This document shows positions 7,966 to 16,319 of a stretch of 52,991 bases of DNA, piece by piece. The notes under the pieces were generated by a model. That model had not been told where the DNA came from, made no database searches, and worked only from the letters and a program-made list of their open reading frames with translations. Both the position numbers and the translations under genes were made by a program. The DNA comes from CAZJHD01 sp964545855 (GTDB taxonomy: Bacteria; Planctomycetota; UBA1135; JACQFD01). Numbering within the stretch: position 1 is the stretch's first letter; every line of letters starts with the position of its first letter. Where the stretch lies: positions 1 to 52,991 of the forward strand of contig CAZJHD010000028.1 in assembly GCA_964545855.1 (NCBI GenBank). The letters are read 5' to 3'.

Positions 7966-9222
7966 GTGAACCTGCTCTCGACCAAGGCGGGCCGCCGCCT
8001 CCTCTTCGGCGCGCTCTACTTCGCCGAGGGCGCGCCCATCGGCTACTGCTGGTGGGCGCTCCCGACGCGGCTGCGGGCGGCCGGGGTCCCGCTGCCGGAG
8101 ATCACCGGCCTCACGTCGGCGCTCGTGATCCCGTGGACGCTCAAGTTCCTCGCGGCGCCGATCGTCGACGCGACGGCCTCGGCGAAGGGACGCCTCCGCG
8201 CGTGGATCCTCACGGCGCAGGCGCTGATGGCCGCGACGCTGCTGCCGGCGGGATGGCTCGACCCCACCTCGCAGCTCGGTGCGCTCACCGTCTTCCTGCT
8301 GCTCCACGCCACCTGCGCCGCCCTGCAGGACGTTGCCGTCGACGCCCTCTGCATCGAAGCGGCCCCAACCGAGGAGCTGGGGCGACTGAACGCGTGGATG
8401 CAGGGCGGGATGCTCGTCGGCCGCGCGGCCTTCGGCGGGGCGACGCTCGTGCTCGCCTCCTGGCTCGGAGACCGGGGAACGATCCTCGTGCTGGCGGGCG
8501 TGCTCGTCGCCGTCATGGCACTCGTCGGGATCGGCGTACCGGCCGACGCGGGGCGCCGCGCGAGCGGGCGAGCGCCGATCACGGCGGGCCTCGGTGACGT
8601 GCTCCGCGCGCGGACCACCTGGCTCGGCCTCGCCTTCGCGCTCGTGGGCGCCGCCGGCTTCGAGGCCGTCGGCGCCGTCGTGGGTCCGTTCCTGATCGAT
8701 CACGGCGCGACGCAGGAGGACGCCGGAAGGTTCTACGCCGGGCCCGTCGTGGTGTGCATGGCCGCGGGGTCCTTCGCCGGCGGGTGGCTCGCCGACCGCA
8801 CGGGTCGTGTGCGCGCGGTCGCCTTCGTCATGGCAGCGGGCGCCGGCACCATCGCGTCTCTCGCGCTCGCCGACGGTCTCGCCGAGGCGCCGGCGGTTGC
8901 GCTGCTGACCCTGCTCGGCGGCATCGCCTTCGCGCACGGAGCGTTCACGTCGTCCTCCTACGCGCTGCTGATGGATCTCACCGACCGCCGGGTCGCCGCG
9001 ACGCAGTTCAGCGCCTTCATGGGCGCGACCAACGCATGCGAAGCGTGGTCGACGAACGCGATCGGTCGCATCGCGGGCTCGGGCGGCTGGAGCGCCGGCA
9101 CGCTCACGGGCTACCCGATCGGGTTCCTCGCGCTCGCGGCCGTGACGCTGCTCGCGTCGGCGCTGCTGCCGGGGCTTCGGTCGCGCGACGCGGCTTCGAG
9201 GGCTTCCACCGATCGGGAGTGA
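7966..9222 (+). CDS. MFS permease, AmpG/PAT-like
   Basis: 418 residues from a GTG; the open frame extends upstream but the added part is not membrane-like. The N-terminus LLFGALYFAEGAPIGYCWW followed by LRAAGVPLPEITGLT and IPWTLKFLAAPIVDA is the pattern of AmpG-like permeases and acetyl-CoA transporter relatives within the major facilitator superfamily. About 12 hydrophobic helices are visible, with a loop near the middle (residues about 190-210). AmpG members carry muropeptides inward for cell-wall recycling, but the broader clade has other substrates and nothing nearby belongs to peptidoglycan recycling, so the substrate is left open. It stands alone: divergent from the propeller gene and 141 bp before the next gene. 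Confidence 0.85.
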   Translation: MNLLSTKAGRRLLFGALYFAEGAPIGYCWWALPTRLRAAGVPLPEITGLTSALVIPWTLKFLAAPIVDATASAKGRLRAWILTAQALMAATLLPAGWLDPTSQLGALTVFLLLHATCAALQDVAVDALCIEAAPTEELGRLNAWMQGGMLVGRAAFGGATLVLASWLGDRGTILVLAGVLVAVMALVGIGVPADAGRRASGRAPITAGLGDVLRARTTWLGLAFALVGAAGFEAVGAVVGPFLIDHGATQEDAGRFYAGPVVVCMAAGSFAGGWLADRTGRVRAVAFVMAAGAGTIASLALADGLAEAPAVALLTLLGGIAFAHGAFTSSSYALLMDLTDRRVAATQFSAFMGATNACEAWSTNAIGRIAGSGGWSAGTLTGYPIGFLALAAVTLLASALLPGLRSRDAASRASTDRE

Positions 9223-9363
9223 GGCCGCTGAAGGAACGCCTCCGGTGGCTGCCGACCGAACCGCGCATCGGCCGCTCTTCCCGGGGAGCGCCTCCATTGA
9301 CCGAACCGGGGGTCGCGCCGACGATCGAAGTCCCCCGTACGATCGCCCTTCGGGTCGCACCCC

Positions 9364-11826
9364 ATGCGCGCCAGCTCGTCGCGTCTCCTCCTCGCCGCCG
9401 CGCTCCTCGGCGCCCTCGCGACGACCACGCCGACCGGCGACGCCGCGTTCCGGCGCGGGCCCGCCCTCTCGGCCACGCTCGAGGCGAAGACCGTGCTGGT
9501 GAAGGAGGGCGGCCTCCTCAAGGTGCGCATGACGATCGTGAACACCGGGGACACGACGCTCGCGGGAGTCCATCCCCTCGGCACCGAGCTCGACGTCTCG
9601 GGCAGCGGGTGGCTCGACGTCGTGAAGCTGCCGAAGGCGCTCGCCGTCGTCCTCGCTCCCGGCAAGAGCGCGAGCTTCGACTTCGCCTACCGGGCGGGCC
9701 TCTGTGGATCGGTCACGCTGCGGGGAGTCGCCAAGGCGGGTCCCGTCCAGAGCGCTCCGACGGCACCACTCGTCGCGCAGATCGTTCCCAAGAAGATCGG
9801 GGACATCGGGATCACCAGCGCCACGGGAGACGTGTGGCTCAAGGTGGGCAAGGCGCCTCTGCCCATGCGCTTCGTCGATCGAAGGACGGGGAGCCCCATC
9901 GGCGGGCTCGCGGTCGCGATCACGGTGAATCCGAAGAACAAGGGAGAGGCTCTCGGGATCGCCGTCGATGGTCTGGGCCGCTACCCCGACCGGCTCTTCA
10001 CGCTCCGGGGAGCGCCGGCTCACGCGGCCCCGGCCGCCAAGGTCGCCGGGAGTCCTCCTCCGCCTCCGCCCGCGCCGATCGTCGCTCCCGTTCCGGAGAC
10101 GATCCTCGGCTACCTCGTCGACACGTACACGACGGGCCTTCTGCCTCCGGCCATCGAGACGGCGAAGTCGGCGGAGTCGCCCCATTGGGATCTCCTCCCC
10201 GCGACGCTGCAGAAGATCCAGAAGAGCAAGCTCGTGGCGGAGGTCTTCAAGCAGCACAAGGTGCTGAACGGCGTCCTCCATGGGGTCCTCCCGTCGGTCG
10301 AGGAGACCACGGTCCCGCTCTCGGAGCTCCCGATCTTCCTGCAGGGGAAGGCCTCCGAGCTCGCCTCCCAGGGAATCACCGACGGAGCGGTCCTCGTTCT
10401 CGTCGCCGTCGCGTTCCCCCACTTCGCGGCGAGCGCCGCCTTCCAGGCGATCCTCGCGAACGTGGCCCTCGGTTACACGAAGTCGCTCGGACAGCTCACG
10501 GCGGCGGGAGCGCTCGGAGCCCTCTTCGACCTGCTCGGAATCGAGAACGTCCGGATCGTGGAGATCCGCTGGGGCGGGAAGACCTACCTGATGGTGCTGC
10601 CCGGCCCGGACAGCCCTCCGAAGACGATCCAGGAGCTCGTCGCGGGTCTCGTGCATGCCGCCGCCGCCGACCCCCAGGGCCAGCCGATCTCCGGGGGCTG
10701 CTTGCGCATGCTGTCCAAGAATCCCGAGGGGATCGTCATCGAGAGCGTCCTCGACTCGGGCGGGAACGCGGACATCCCCGTGCCGATCGGGAGCTACGAC
10801 GTCGAGCTGTGCGCCCCCGGCTACCAGCCGGTCCAGACCTCCGTGCAAGTGACTCCGGGCGGCGTGACGGTGCAGGCGATGCTTCCCGTGCACGTCGTGA
10901 AGTCCGGCACGCTCACGACGGCTGCCGCCACCACGGCGTTGCCCGAGGGATCCGAGCTCCAGGTGCAGCCGAGCTTCTTCAACACGATCGGCCAGCCCGT
11001 CCCCTGCTCCGGGATCGTGACGTACTCCGTCGAGAACCCGCTGTCGGGGCCCGTGGCCTCCGTCGATGCGAACGGCCGGGTGACGATGCTCGGCGGCTGC
11101 GGAGCCGCTGCGGTCACGGCTTGGTGCAACGGCGTGACGACGAGCCCCCTGAAGGTCTCCAGCGACTGCTCCGGCAAGCTGCCGGCGGTTTCGAAGAAGG
11201 CCTTCGTGGTGAGTCCTCCGAGCCTCGCCTTCAGCGTGGAGGAGGGAGCGAGCCCTCCCTCGCAGTCGCTGATCCTCATCAACCTGAAGCCATCGACGCT
11301 CTTCTACACCTGGCAGTGGTTCACGCCCTGGCACGTCGCGTCGCCGACCTCGGGAGGAGCACACTCCGTCTCGATCGATTCCTCCGGCTTCGCGCCCGGA
11401 AGCTACTCGTCGAGCATCGAGTTCTTCGAGACCGGCGCGCCCAAGAACCGGCAGGTGATCCCCGTCAAGCTCGTCGTGAAGGCGAAGCCGCCCGCGAGCT
11501 TCGTGGGCGTCTGGAAAGGCACGTGGTCGCGCCCCGTGGCCGGGTTCTGCGACGAGACGAGCACGCTCACGTGGGACCTGAAGCAGTCCGGCAAGTCGGT
11601 GACCGGCACCTACACGAAGGTCGTGAAGACGACGAACGGCCTCTGTCCCGATCCCGTGGGGACCGTCCTCTCCGGGACGCTCGTGCAGGGCGTGGTCCAG
11701 GGCAACAAGCTCACGATCTTCACGTCGGGCGGGACCCAGTTCTCCGGGACGCTCTCGGGGAGCACGATCACCGGAGTCGGTGGCACGAGCCTCGGGTTCG
11801 GACCCTTCAGCCTCACGAAGCAGTGA
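9364..11826 (+). CDS. Large exported multidomain protein (CARDB-like, Big-like, BACON-like and lipocalin-like modules)
   Basis: 820 residues with an N-terminal signal peptide (LLLAAALLGALATTTP). Regions I can distinguish: a CARDB/DUF11-like beta-sandwich at about 35-115 (VLVKEGGLLKVRMTIVNTGD); a Pro/Ala linker near 225-245; a helical region at about 245-395; a PEGA/carboxypeptidase-regulatory-like unit near 430-510 (GSYDVELCAPGYQPVQ); a Big-like beta-domain at about 515-600; a BACON-like domain at about 615-705 (VVSPPSLAFSVEEGASPPSQ); and a C-terminal lipocalin-like barrel at about 715-820 (FVGVWKGTWS). No enzyme motif is seen. It is presumably cell-surface or secreted and may mediate binding. 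Domain names rest on pattern resemblance only. A possible -10 hexamer TACGAT lies at 9338-9343, 20 nt before the ATG. Confidence 0.75.
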   Translation: MRASSSRLLLAAALLGALATTTPTGDAAFRRGPALSATLEAKTVLVKEGGLLKVRMTIVNTGDTTLAGVHPLGTELDVSGSGWLDVVKLPKALAVVLAPGKSASFDFAYRAGLCGSVTLRGVAKAGPVQSAPTAPLVAQIVPKKIGDIGITSATGDVWLKVGKAPLPMRFVDRRTGSPIGGLAVAITVNPKNKGEALGIAVDGLGRYPDRLFTLRGAPAHAAPAAKVAGSPPPPPPAPIVAPVPETILGYLVDTYTTGLLPPAIETAKSAESPHWDLLPATLQKIQKSKLVAEVFKQHKVLNGVLHGVLPSVEETTVPLSELPIFLQGKASELASQGITDGAVLVLVAVAFPHFAASAAFQAILANVALGYTKSLGQLTAAGALGALFDLLGIENVRIVEIRWGGKTYLMVLPGPDSPPKTIQELVAGLVHAAAADPQGQPISGGCLRMLSKNPEGIVIESVLDSGGNADIPVPIGSYDVELCAPGYQPVQTSVQVTPGGVTVQAMLPVHVVKSGTLTTAAATTALPEGSELQVQPSFFNTIGQPVPCSGIVTYSVENPLSGPVASVDANGRVTMLGGCGAAAVTAWCNGVTTSPLKVSSDCSGKLPAVSKKAFVVSPPSLAFSVEEGASPPSQSLILINLKPSTLFYTWQWFTPWHVASPTSGGAHSVSIDSSGFAPGSYSSSIEFFETGAPKNRQVIPVKLVVKAKPPASFVGVWKGTWSRPVAGFCDETSTLTWDLKQSGKSVTGTYTKVVKTTNGLCPDPVGTVLSGTLVQGVVQGNKLTIFTSGGTQFSGTLSGSTITGVGGTSLGFGPFSLTKQ

Positions 11827-11875
11827 GGACGGCCAGCCGGGAAATGGGACGAGGCACCGGCCTCGCGCCCGCCCC

Positions 11876-13414
11876 TCAGGGGATCGAGAGCTTCATCGCG
11901 TCGCTGCTGAGCAGTCCGAAGACCGACGTGCTGCAGGTCTGGTGCAGCGGCTCGGCGTAGAGCACCTGCGCGTAGTAGGACTGGCCGGCGAGCTGGGCGT
12001 TCGCGGGGATCGGCACGGGGATGGCGGCCGCGCCGGTCGAGTCGGTCCAAACGTCGAAGGCCACCACCTCGAGCGACGCGAAGAGATCGACGTAGAGGAT
12101 CGCCCCGATGGAGAAGGGATCGCCGCCGAGATCCGAGGCGATGCTCGTCACGATTCCGAGCCCGAGCGCATAGCGGGGCCCGTTGGTGCCGAGGATCGCG
12201 AAGCTCGCGTCGCCGACCAGGGGCGTGCCGGACGCGAAGAGCCGCACGCCTCCCATGCACCCGGGCGTTCCCTTTCCGAGGAACGACACACCCGCGGGAA
12301 CCGCGAGCGGGTTGGTCTTCACCATCACGGTGCCCAGGAGGAGGTTCGGCAGCACCAGATCGTTCACGCCATCGTGATCGACGTCGGCCACGACGGGCCG
12401 GCCGCCTCCCGCGGCGGAGGACGTCGCCTGCGCGGGACCGAGCACTCCCCCGCCGAGATTCGTGAGGAGGCCGAGGTCGCCGAAGGTGGGAGACCCGACG
12501 ACCACGTCGGGGCGACCGTCTCCCGTGAGGTCGGCGATCGACACCTGGCTCGGGATGAGCCCGACGAGCGTCGGCACCTCGACCGCCGGACCGAAGACGC
12601 CGTTCCCCTGCCCGAGCTGCACGCGGAGGGTCGAGGCGAGGAGGCTCGTCGACACGACGTCGATCCGGCCGTCGCCGTCGAGGTCGGCGAGAGCGAAGGA
12701 AGTCGGCGACGCTCCCGTGAAGGAATGGATCGGCGCGCCGAAGCTGCCGTTCCCGAGTCCAGGGAGGACCGAGATGCGGCCGCCGGGGCCGCTCGCGACG
12801 ACGAGGTCGGGGATCGAGTCGCCGTTCACGGGCGCGACGGCGAAGTCGGTCACGAGGCTGCCGACGAGCGTCGTGACGGCGGCGCCGAAACCGCCGAGGC
12901 CGTCTCCCGCGTGCACGCCGACGAAGGGCTGGCCGGGATAGCTCACCAGCGCGTCGACGCGCGCATCTCCGGTGATGTCCGTGAGGAGCACGCGGCCCGG
13001 CGAGAACGCCGTGGTCACGACTCCCGACGGATAGAAACTGCCGGAGGCGTCGCCGAGGTGGATCTGCAGGATCTTCGGGTTCGCGTGCGAGACCACGAGG
13101 TCGAGCCTCTGGTCGCGGTTGAGGTCCGCCAACGCGACGCTCGCGGCGGTGAGCACGCCCGGGAGGTTCGAGACCACCGTGAAGGCGCCGGTTCCGTTCC
13201 CGAGCAGCACCGTCACGGGGAACGTCGCGCCGGCGAACACGTCGCTCCCGACGACGAGATCGAGGTACCCGTCGCGGTTCACGTCGCCCACCGTCACCAC
13301 GTGCGCGCCGGCGCTCGCCGGGAAGGACTGCATCGTGAATGCCTGGGCCCCGGCGATGGACGCCGCGCAGGAGACGATCACGAGAGCGGGCATCACGGCC
13401 CGAAGGGCGAGCAT
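11876..13414 (-). CDS. Secreted FG-GAP/VCBS repeat protein with clade-specific C-terminal module
   Basis: 512 residues from the ATG at 13414, chosen because a clean signal peptide follows (MLALRAVMPALVIVSCAAS, then IAGAQA). The middle holds many FG-GAP/VCBS units with calcium-loop character, for example GDVNRDGYLDLVVGS, ADLNRDQRLDLVVSH, TDITGDARVDALVSY, APVNGDSIPDLVVAS, ADLDGDGRIDVVSTS and ADLTGDGRPDVVVGS, predicting a seven-bladed propeller. From about residue 375 a separate module begins at GKGTPGC and ends in STSVFGLLSSDAMKLSIP; the same module ends the FG-GAP protein at 18880-20526. The protein is probably extracellular; repeat-bound calcium and adhesion or ligand binding are family-based inferences. 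Confidence 0.85.
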   Translation of the reverse strand: MLALRAVMPALVIVSCAASIAGAQAFTMQSFPASAGAHVVTVGDVNRDGYLDLVVGSDVFAGATFPVTVLLGNGTGAFTVVSNLPGVLTAASVALADLNRDQRLDLVVSHANPKILQIHLGDASGSFYPSGVVTTAFSPGRVLLTDITGDARVDALVSYPGQPFVGVHAGDGLGGFGAAVTTLVGSLVTDFAVAPVNGDSIPDLVVASGPGGRISVLPGLGNGSFGAPIHSFTGASPTSFALADLDGDGRIDVVSTSLLASTLRVQLGQGNGVFGPAVEVPTLVGLIPSQVSIADLTGDGRPDVVVGSPTFGDLGLLTNLGGGVLGPAQATSSAAGGGRPVVADVDHDGVNDLVLPNLLLGTVMVKTNPLAVPAGVSFLGKGTPGCMGGVRLFASGTPLVGDASFAILGTNGPRYALGLGIVTSIASDLGGDPFSIGAILYVDLFASLEVVAFDVWTDSTGAAAIPVPIPANAQLAGQSYYAQVLYAEPLHQTCSTSVFGLLSSDAMKLSIP

Positions 13415-13611
13415 GGACGGTCCGGTTCGTGGAAGTTCGAATCGGAGGCCGACGCCACCGCGACGGGGGGCCGCCAGTGCGCGCGCTCGGCCCCCCAGAG
13501 AATGTCTATCGCGCGCCACCCGTGGCGTCCATCGGGAGCGCTTGCAGGAGGGAGCCTTTGGGTGGTGGGCGCGCTCCGCCCGCTCGAATCGCCGCCTCCC
13601 CGCTCGAAGCG

Positions 13612-13617
13612 TACCCT
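13612..13617 (+). promoter_or_regulatory. TACCCT, -10-like hexamer
   Basis: TACCCT preceded by G lies 8 nt before the ATG of the candidate selenoprotein, and no Shine-Dalgarno sequence fits between them. It matches the TAnnCT pattern of the tRNA promoter in this window. No good -35 is visible. It would place transcription initiation at or near the start codon. Confidence 0.4.
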
Positions 13618-13625
13618 GCACCCCC

Positions 13626-14531
13626 ATGATCTGCTCCGCCGCGCTCGCCGTCCTCGCCGCACCTCTTCTCCTCCCCACGGTTCTCCACCTCCCCGCGGCC
13701 CAACAGGACGCGGCGAGGGCCGGCGCTCCCGACGAGACGATCGCGCCGGTGCGGGCCGGCGAGCCGTTCCCCGACCGAGTGCTCGAAGACCTCCAGGGGA
13801 AGCCGCGCGCCCTCCACGAGCTCGCCGGCAAGCGCGTCGTGATGCCCGTCTGGGCGTCCTGGTGAGGCTGCCGCGAGCACCTGCCCGGGTGGCAGGAGGT
13901 CTCCGACCAGCTCCGCGCCGACGAGGCCACGAAGGACGTGGAGATGGTGTCCCTCGCGGTCGACGTCGCCGGACCCGACGCGGCGCGCCCCTACGTCGAG
14001 AAGGCGAAGGTCACGTACCCCGTCTGGATCGACCGCGCACTCGCGGTGCCGTCGGCCGTCGGCGAGACGGTGATCCCGCTGGTCCTCGTCTTCGACCGCG
14101 ACGGCACGCTCCTCCTCGTGACGCGCGGCGGGCCGACGAAGAGGGTCGTCGAGGCCGTCCGCGCGGCCCTCGCCTCCGCCAAGGCGCCGGCGGGTGCCGC
14201 TCCACCGTCGAGGACGGCCGAGCCGGGCTCCGCCGCGAAGGCACGGGTCGAGACACCGGTGCAGAAGCTCATGCGGCGCGCCGACGGCGAGCTCCGCAAG
14301 GGCGCGCGAAAGGAAGCGCTCGCCACGCTGCGCGAGGCCTGGGCCCTCGAGCCGATGAACTGGCTCGTCCGCAAGCAGATCTGGGCCATCGAGTCTCCCG
14401 AGCGCTTCTACGAGGGAGGCGTCGACTTCCGGTGGCAGACCGAGCAGATCGCGCGCGAGGACGCGGAGCGGGCGAAGGCGAAGCCGGTCCCGCCGAAGTC
14501 GGAGACCGCGAGCCGGCCCGCCGGCGGCTGA
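13626..14531 (+). CDS. Thioredoxin-fold (ResA/TlpA-like) exported protein, candidate selenoprotein (TGA at 13863-13865 read as Sec)
   Basis: 302 codons including the stop. A signal peptide (ALAVLAAPLLLPTVLHLPAA) leads into a redoxin domain. At the active site the frame reads VWASW, TGA, GCREHLPGW, so the TGA (codon 80) falls where the first redox Cys of thioredoxin-fold reductases sits, with Cys82 close behind. The same frame continues for 222 codons as a coherent protein: SLAVDVAGPDAARPYVEKAK, then VTYPVWIDR, VIPLVLVFDRDG, then a C-terminal helical region (NWLVRKQIWAIESPERFYEG) typical of these redoxins. A hairpin meeting bacterial SECIS rules follows the TGA (13877-13903). I therefore read it as one selenoprotein. 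The active site is U-G-C, not the usual CxxC spacing. The alternative, a pseudogene or sequencing error, is less likely because a Cys-position TGA with a correctly placed hairpin is unlikely by chance. Confidence 0.8.
13877..13903 (+). promoter_or_regulatory. bSECIS-like hairpin
   Basis: Immediately after the in-frame TGA (13863-13865) the sequence cctgcc (13880-13885) pairs perfectly with ggcagg (13891-13896) around the loop cgggt (13886-13890). A short lower stem, gag (13877-13879 region) with ctc (13901-13903), can extend it. There are 20 nt between the TGA and the apical loop, a 6-bp upper stem, a 5-nt loop, and G at the second loop position. These values fit the published bacterial SECIS consensus (roughly 16-37 nt spacing, small loop with G in its first two positions). 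Such an element recruits SelB-bound Sec-tRNA. Confidence 0.7.
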
Positions 14532-14548
14532 GAGCCGGCCCGCCGGCG
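14510..14548. repeat. 17-bp direct repeat of a GC palindrome across the stop of the thioredoxin-like gene
   Basis: A 17-bp sequence (gagccggcccgccggcg) occurs at 14510-14526 and again at 14532-14548, spanning the stop codon. Each copy contains gccgg...ccggc and can fold into a small hairpin. The pair sits between two convergent genes and may act as a bidirectional terminator, although no T-run follows. It probably arose by slippage. Confidence 0.55.
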
Positions 14549-14553
14549 CCGCG

Positions 14554-15099
14554 TCAGTCGCGCACGCGGCGATAGACGCCGTGGAAGAGGAAGCTCCCCT
14601 TCACGGCATCGCCGTAGACGCCGAAGCCGTCGATCCGGTACTCGTCGCCGGCGACGCGCTCGCGGAACGACTCGACGCGGAGACCTCCGGGCGCCTCGGG
14701 TCCGTGGACGCTCGACCAGAAGAGCTGGTCGCCCTCGGATCGTCCTCGGTGCGTGACGACGCTGCCGTCGGCCTTCATCACGACGCAGGAGAGCGCACCG
14801 TCCTCGCCGATGCGGTTCTCGGCCGTCTCGCGCCAGCTCTTCTCGCCGTCGCGGTTCTCCATCACACAGGTCTGCAGAGCGTCGGAGGCCTTGCGGTAGG
14901 TCTGCGTCACCTGGAGCCGCTGCACGAGCGTGCCGTCGGGGCGGCGCACGAAGAACTCACCCTTCCACGTCCCGTCGAGGGGCGCGAGGACGGCGTAGGC
15001 GGGCTTCGCGGCCGGCGGATCCTGACTCGGGACGCCGAGTGCGGCGAGGCAGGCGCCGGCCAGCGGAACGGCGAGGAGGAGCGCGCGCGTGGTTCGCAT
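14554..15099 (-). CDS. Exported lipocalin-like protein of unknown function
   Basis: 181 residues from the ATG at 15099, preceded by a plausible ribosome binding site (GGAGA about 8 nt upstream). Signal peptide ALLLAVPLAGACLAALG; the Cys at residue 16 sits in a weak lipobox-like context (PLAGAC). The mature part (LAPLDGTWKGEFFVRRPDG ... YRIDGFGVYGDAVKGSF) looks like the DUF1579-type beta-barrel whose members begin with an L..L.G.W.G motif and run in antiparallel strands. Three similar proteins occur at 28568-30916. No catalytic residues are recognisable. It is divergent from the radical SAM gene across a 65-bp spacer and convergent with the thioredoxin-like gene. Confidence 0.75.
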   Translation of the reverse strand: MRTTRALLLAVPLAGACLAALGVPSQDPPAAKPAYAVLAPLDGTWKGEFFVRRPDGTLVQRLQVTQTYRKASDALQTCVMENRDGEKSWRETAENRIGEDGALSCVVMKADGSVVTHRGRSEGDQLFWSSVHGPEAPGGLRVESFRERVAGDEYRIDGFGVYGDAVKGSFLFHGVYRRVRD

Positions 15100-15152
15100 G
15101 ATCGAGTCTCCAGGGAGTCGCGCGGAGGATCCGGCGATCGCGCCGCCCACGG

Positions 15153-15158
15153 TACCCT
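15153..15158 (+). promoter_or_regulatory. TACCCT, -10-like hexamer
   Basis: TACCCT (within ggtaccctccctcc) ends 6 nt before the GTG start of the radical SAM gene. There is no Shine-Dalgarno sequence in the gap. The location in a short divergent spacer supports a promoter; the -35 region is weak. Confidence 0.45.
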
Positions 15159-15164
15159 CCCTCC

Positions 15165-16043
15165 GTGATCCGCTACGAAGGCACCGTCTACCGCCCGCCG
15201 TCGGAGGCCGACAGCCTGATCCTCCAGGCGACGATCGGCTGCTCCTACAACGAGTGCACCTTCTGCGGGATGTACCGCGACAAGCGGTTCCGCGTGCGGA
15301 AGCTCGAGGAGCTCGAGGCCGAGATCGCCTGGGCCGCCGCCCGCGAGCCGCGCATCCGGAAGGTGTTCCTCGCCGACGGCGACGCGCTCGTGGCGAAGCA
15401 CGCGTTCCTCGCGGAACTGCTGGAGCGGATCCGCGACGCATTCCCCTTCCTCCAGCGCGTCTCCTGCTACGCGTCGCCCCAAGCGCTCCAGGTGCGGACC
15501 GTCGAGGAGATGGCGAGCCTGCGGGAGCGCGGCCTCGTCCTCTACTACCTCGGCATCGAGAGCGGCGACGACCGCGTGCTCGCACGTCTCGTGAAGGGCG
15601 TCGACGCGGCGGAGATGGTGCGCGTCGCGTCGAAGGCCCACGAGGCGGGCGTGAAGCTCTCGACGATGATCCTGCTGGGCGCCGGCAACCGCGCGCTCTC
15701 GCGCGAGCACGCGCTGGCCAGCGCCGCCGTCGTGAACGCGATCCAGCCGCGCTTCGTGAGCACCCTCGTGATGACACCCGTGGAGGACACGCCGCTCTTC
15801 GACGAGGACGCGCGCGGCGAGGTCGACCACCTCGATCCGATCGAGCTCGCGCGCGAGCTCCGCGACTTCCTCGGCGCCCTCGACCTCCGCGGCTCGATCT
15901 TCCGTTCGAACCACGCGAGCAACTACCTCGCGCTCGCCGGCACGCTCCCGAAGGACCAGCCGCGCCTCCTCGCGGCCCTCGACGCGGTCCTCGCGTCGCC
16001 CGAGGCGGCACCGTTCCGCACGGAGTGGATGCGGGGGCTGTGA
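15165..16043 (+). CDS. Radical SAM protein
   Basis: 292 residues from a GTG. The iron-sulfur motif is C26-x4-C31-x2-C34 (GCSYNECTFCGMY), the spacing seen in the B12-independent COG1032-type family that also has the conserved FCGMY continuation. SAM-binding features follow: KVFLADGDAL and LYYLGIESGDDRVL (the GxES-like strand), and STMILLGAGN. It therefore coordinates a 4Fe-4S cluster and cleaves S-adenosylmethionine to a 5'-deoxyadenosyl radical; the substrate is unknown. No signal peptide, so cytosolic. The last 24 bases of its 3' end are repeated downstream of the toxin-antitoxin genes. Family call firm, reaction unknown. Confidence 0.9.
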   Translation: MIRYEGTVYRPPSEADSLILQATIGCSYNECTFCGMYRDKRFRVRKLEELEAEIAWAAAREPRIRKVFLADGDALVAKHAFLAELLERIRDAFPFLQRVSCYASPQALQVRTVEEMASLRERGLVLYYLGIESGDDRVLARLVKGVDAAEMVRVASKAHEAGVKLSTMILLGAGNRALSREHALASAAVVNAIQPRFVSTLVMTPVEDTPLFDEDARGEVDHLDPIELARELRDFLGALDLRGSIFRSNHASNYLALAGTLPKDQPRLLAALDAVLASPEAAPFRTEWMRGL

Positions 16044-16044
16044 G
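16021..16044 (+). repeat. 24-bp direct repeat, copy 1 (3' end of the radical SAM gene)
   Basis: These 24 bases, encoding the last residues (EWMRGL) and stop of the radical SAM gene, are repeated without a mismatch at 16686-16709. The two copies are 665 bp apart and enclose the DUF433/DUF5615 pair. Adjacent bases outside the repeat differ. Confidence 0.9.
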
Positions 16045-16057
16045 CGAGTGCATCCGG

Positions 16058-16085
16058 TTGCCCCACTTCCTCCTCCCGATAGGCT
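16058..16085 (+). promoter_or_regulatory. Sigma70-type promoter of the toxin-antitoxin pair
   Basis: TTGCCC (16058-16063) and TAGGCT (16080-16085) are separated by 16 bp, a good match to -35/-10 elements. The ATG of the antitoxin follows only 6 nt after the -10 hexamer, so the transcript probably starts at or just before the start codon and lacks a leader; no ribosome binding site is seen. Confidence 0.6.
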
Positions 16086-16091
16086 GACTCC

Positions 16092-16319
16092 ATGGACTAC
16101 TCGAAGATCCTCACGATCGAGCCCGACAAGCGTGGCGGAAAGCCGTGCATTCGCGGTCTGCGAATCACGGTCTACGACGTTCTCGAATACCTCGCGTCCG
16201 GCATGACGGCCGATCAGATCCTCGAAGACTTCCCCGACTTGACGCTCCAGGACGTCCAGGCCTGCCTCTCGTTCGCGGCGGATCGTGAGCGCCGGCTGGT
16301 TTCGCTCCCGCCTGCGTGA
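16092..16319 (+). CDS. DUF433-family antitoxin
   Basis: 75 residues, the usual length of DUF433 proteins (VapB-like). The conserved core is clear: GGKPCIRGLRITVYDVLEYLASG, split as GGKPCIRG followed by RITVYDVLEYL, and MTADQILEDFPDLTLQDVQA. These proteins bind DNA and neutralise a partner PIN-like toxin, and usually repress their own promoter. The stop overlaps the toxin start in GTGA, so translation of the two is coupled. The pair is enclosed by a 24-bp direct repeat, indicating acquisition or a local duplication event. Confidence 0.85.
   Translation: MDYSKILTIEPDKRGGKPCIRGLRITVYDVLEYLASGMTADQILEDFPDLTLQDVQACLSFAADRERRLVSLPPA

Noticed and set aside
9297..9343. TTGACC (9297) and TACGAT (9338) as a promoter for the 820-residue protein gene
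   Set aside because: The spacer is 35 bp, too long for a sigma70 promoter; TACGAT alone may be a -10.
13506..13880. Pseudogene reading of the thioredoxin-like gene broken at TGA 13863
   Set aside because: The same frame continues intact for over 200 codons after the TGA, the TGA is at a redox Cys position, and a bSECIS-like hairpin follows.
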